From the NCBI GenBank assembly GCA_022539475.1, contig VCMS01000352.1:1-55172 (forward strand): a DNA stretch of 55,172 bases. Direction: 5' to 3'. Made by a program: the position numbers and the translations under genes. Below are positions 55,170-55,172 of this stretch, piece after piece. Positions within the stretch are counted from its first letter, which is position 1, and every line of letters starts with the position of its first letter. The notes under the pieces are model-generated. The model saw nothing but the letters and a program-made list of their open reading frames with translations, was not told the DNA's origin and did not search any database. This DNA is from Gracilaria domingensis. Lineage: Eukaryota; Rhodophyta; Florideophyceae; Gracilariales; Gracilariaceae.

Positions 55170-55172
55170 TGG

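Larger units (their letters stand above)
50757..55172 (-). mobile_element. tyrosine-recombinase-type retroelement (DIRS/VIPER-like), partial
   Basis: Leftward order from the window edge: tyrosine recombinase C-terminus (55169-54664), Pro-rich ORF, gag-like protein (54151-53112), RT (52702-51385) and RNase H (51270-50962). No LTRs, integrase or protease seen. Presence of a recombinase near an RT/RNase H is the mark of DIRS-like elements. The order with the recombinase upstream is unusual, and the recombinase could belong to a neighbouring copy. All ORFs are broken. The left terminus region (50757-50895) has a related copy at 44660-44800. Confidence 0.6.

Noticed and set aside
1..55172. CRISPR array, prokaryotic operons or prophage
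   Set aside because: No spacer-repeat arrays; genes carry eukaryotic features (GT-AG introns in the Harbinger-like genes, Ty3/gypsy and DIRS-type elements).

Overview
The window is nuclear DNA of a eukaryote, most likely an intron-poor alga of the red macroalgal (Chondrus-like) type. That placement is inferred from compact, mostly single-exon genes packed between decayed Ty3/gypsy, CACTA-like, Harbinger-like and tyrosine-recombinase retroelements; nothing here proves the species. No rRNA, convincing tRNA or CRISPR was seen.

Layout. 1-8.3 kb is the gene-bearing part: an 800-residue protein with a 2-oxoglutarate/Fe(II)-oxygenase-like C-terminal domain; a convergent pair of HAD-phosphatase paralogs, one of which has lost the catalytic Asp; a ketopantoate-reductase-like gene stopped by one in-frame TAA; the 3' half of a ribulose-phosphate 3-epimerase gene; a degenerate tandem repeat; and a coiled-coil protein in a very G-rich frame. 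8.75-14.2 kb is LTR retroelement A (minus strand), with one 740-bp LTR, cut off in RNase H. After about 1.6 kb of AT-rich DNA, a second retroelement (B, minus strand, a chromovirus) runs from 15,762 to 44,359. Its two 427-bp LTRs are about 97% alike and are flanked by a perfect 5-bp target duplication (GTTAC).

Element B is about 28.6 kb because roughly 16.5 kb (about 24.9-41.4 kb) sits between its gag and its protease/polymerase. This nested block carries decayed host-type genes (a Sel1-repeat protein, a NodL/maltose-type acetyltransferase, a nearly full-length M1 aminopeptidase and an Arf GTPase tail). It ends on the right in a CACTA/TnpD-type transposase, a divergent second ORF and a cluster of short sub-terminal-like repeats. 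Between its integrase-chromodomain and its 3' LTR, element B also has a 4.4-kb stretch with an antisense reading frame of about 850 codons.

44.4-55.2 kb holds a remnant related to the end of the last element; a Harbinger-like two-gene transposon (transposase on minus, accessory protein on plus, with palindrome-rich DNA between); about 2.5 kb without genes; and, on the minus strand, a retroelement with reverse transcriptase/RNase H, a gag-like protein and a tyrosine-recombinase C-terminus at the window edge.

A recurring feature is that long frames of both retroelements, the CACTA-type transposase, the Harbinger accessory gene, the tyrosine-recombinase element and one host gene are broken by isolated in-frame stops. 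Most are one C-to-T or G-to-A change away from CAA, CAG, CGA or TGG. Frameshifts are also present in several of these elements and in the host-type pseudogenes.
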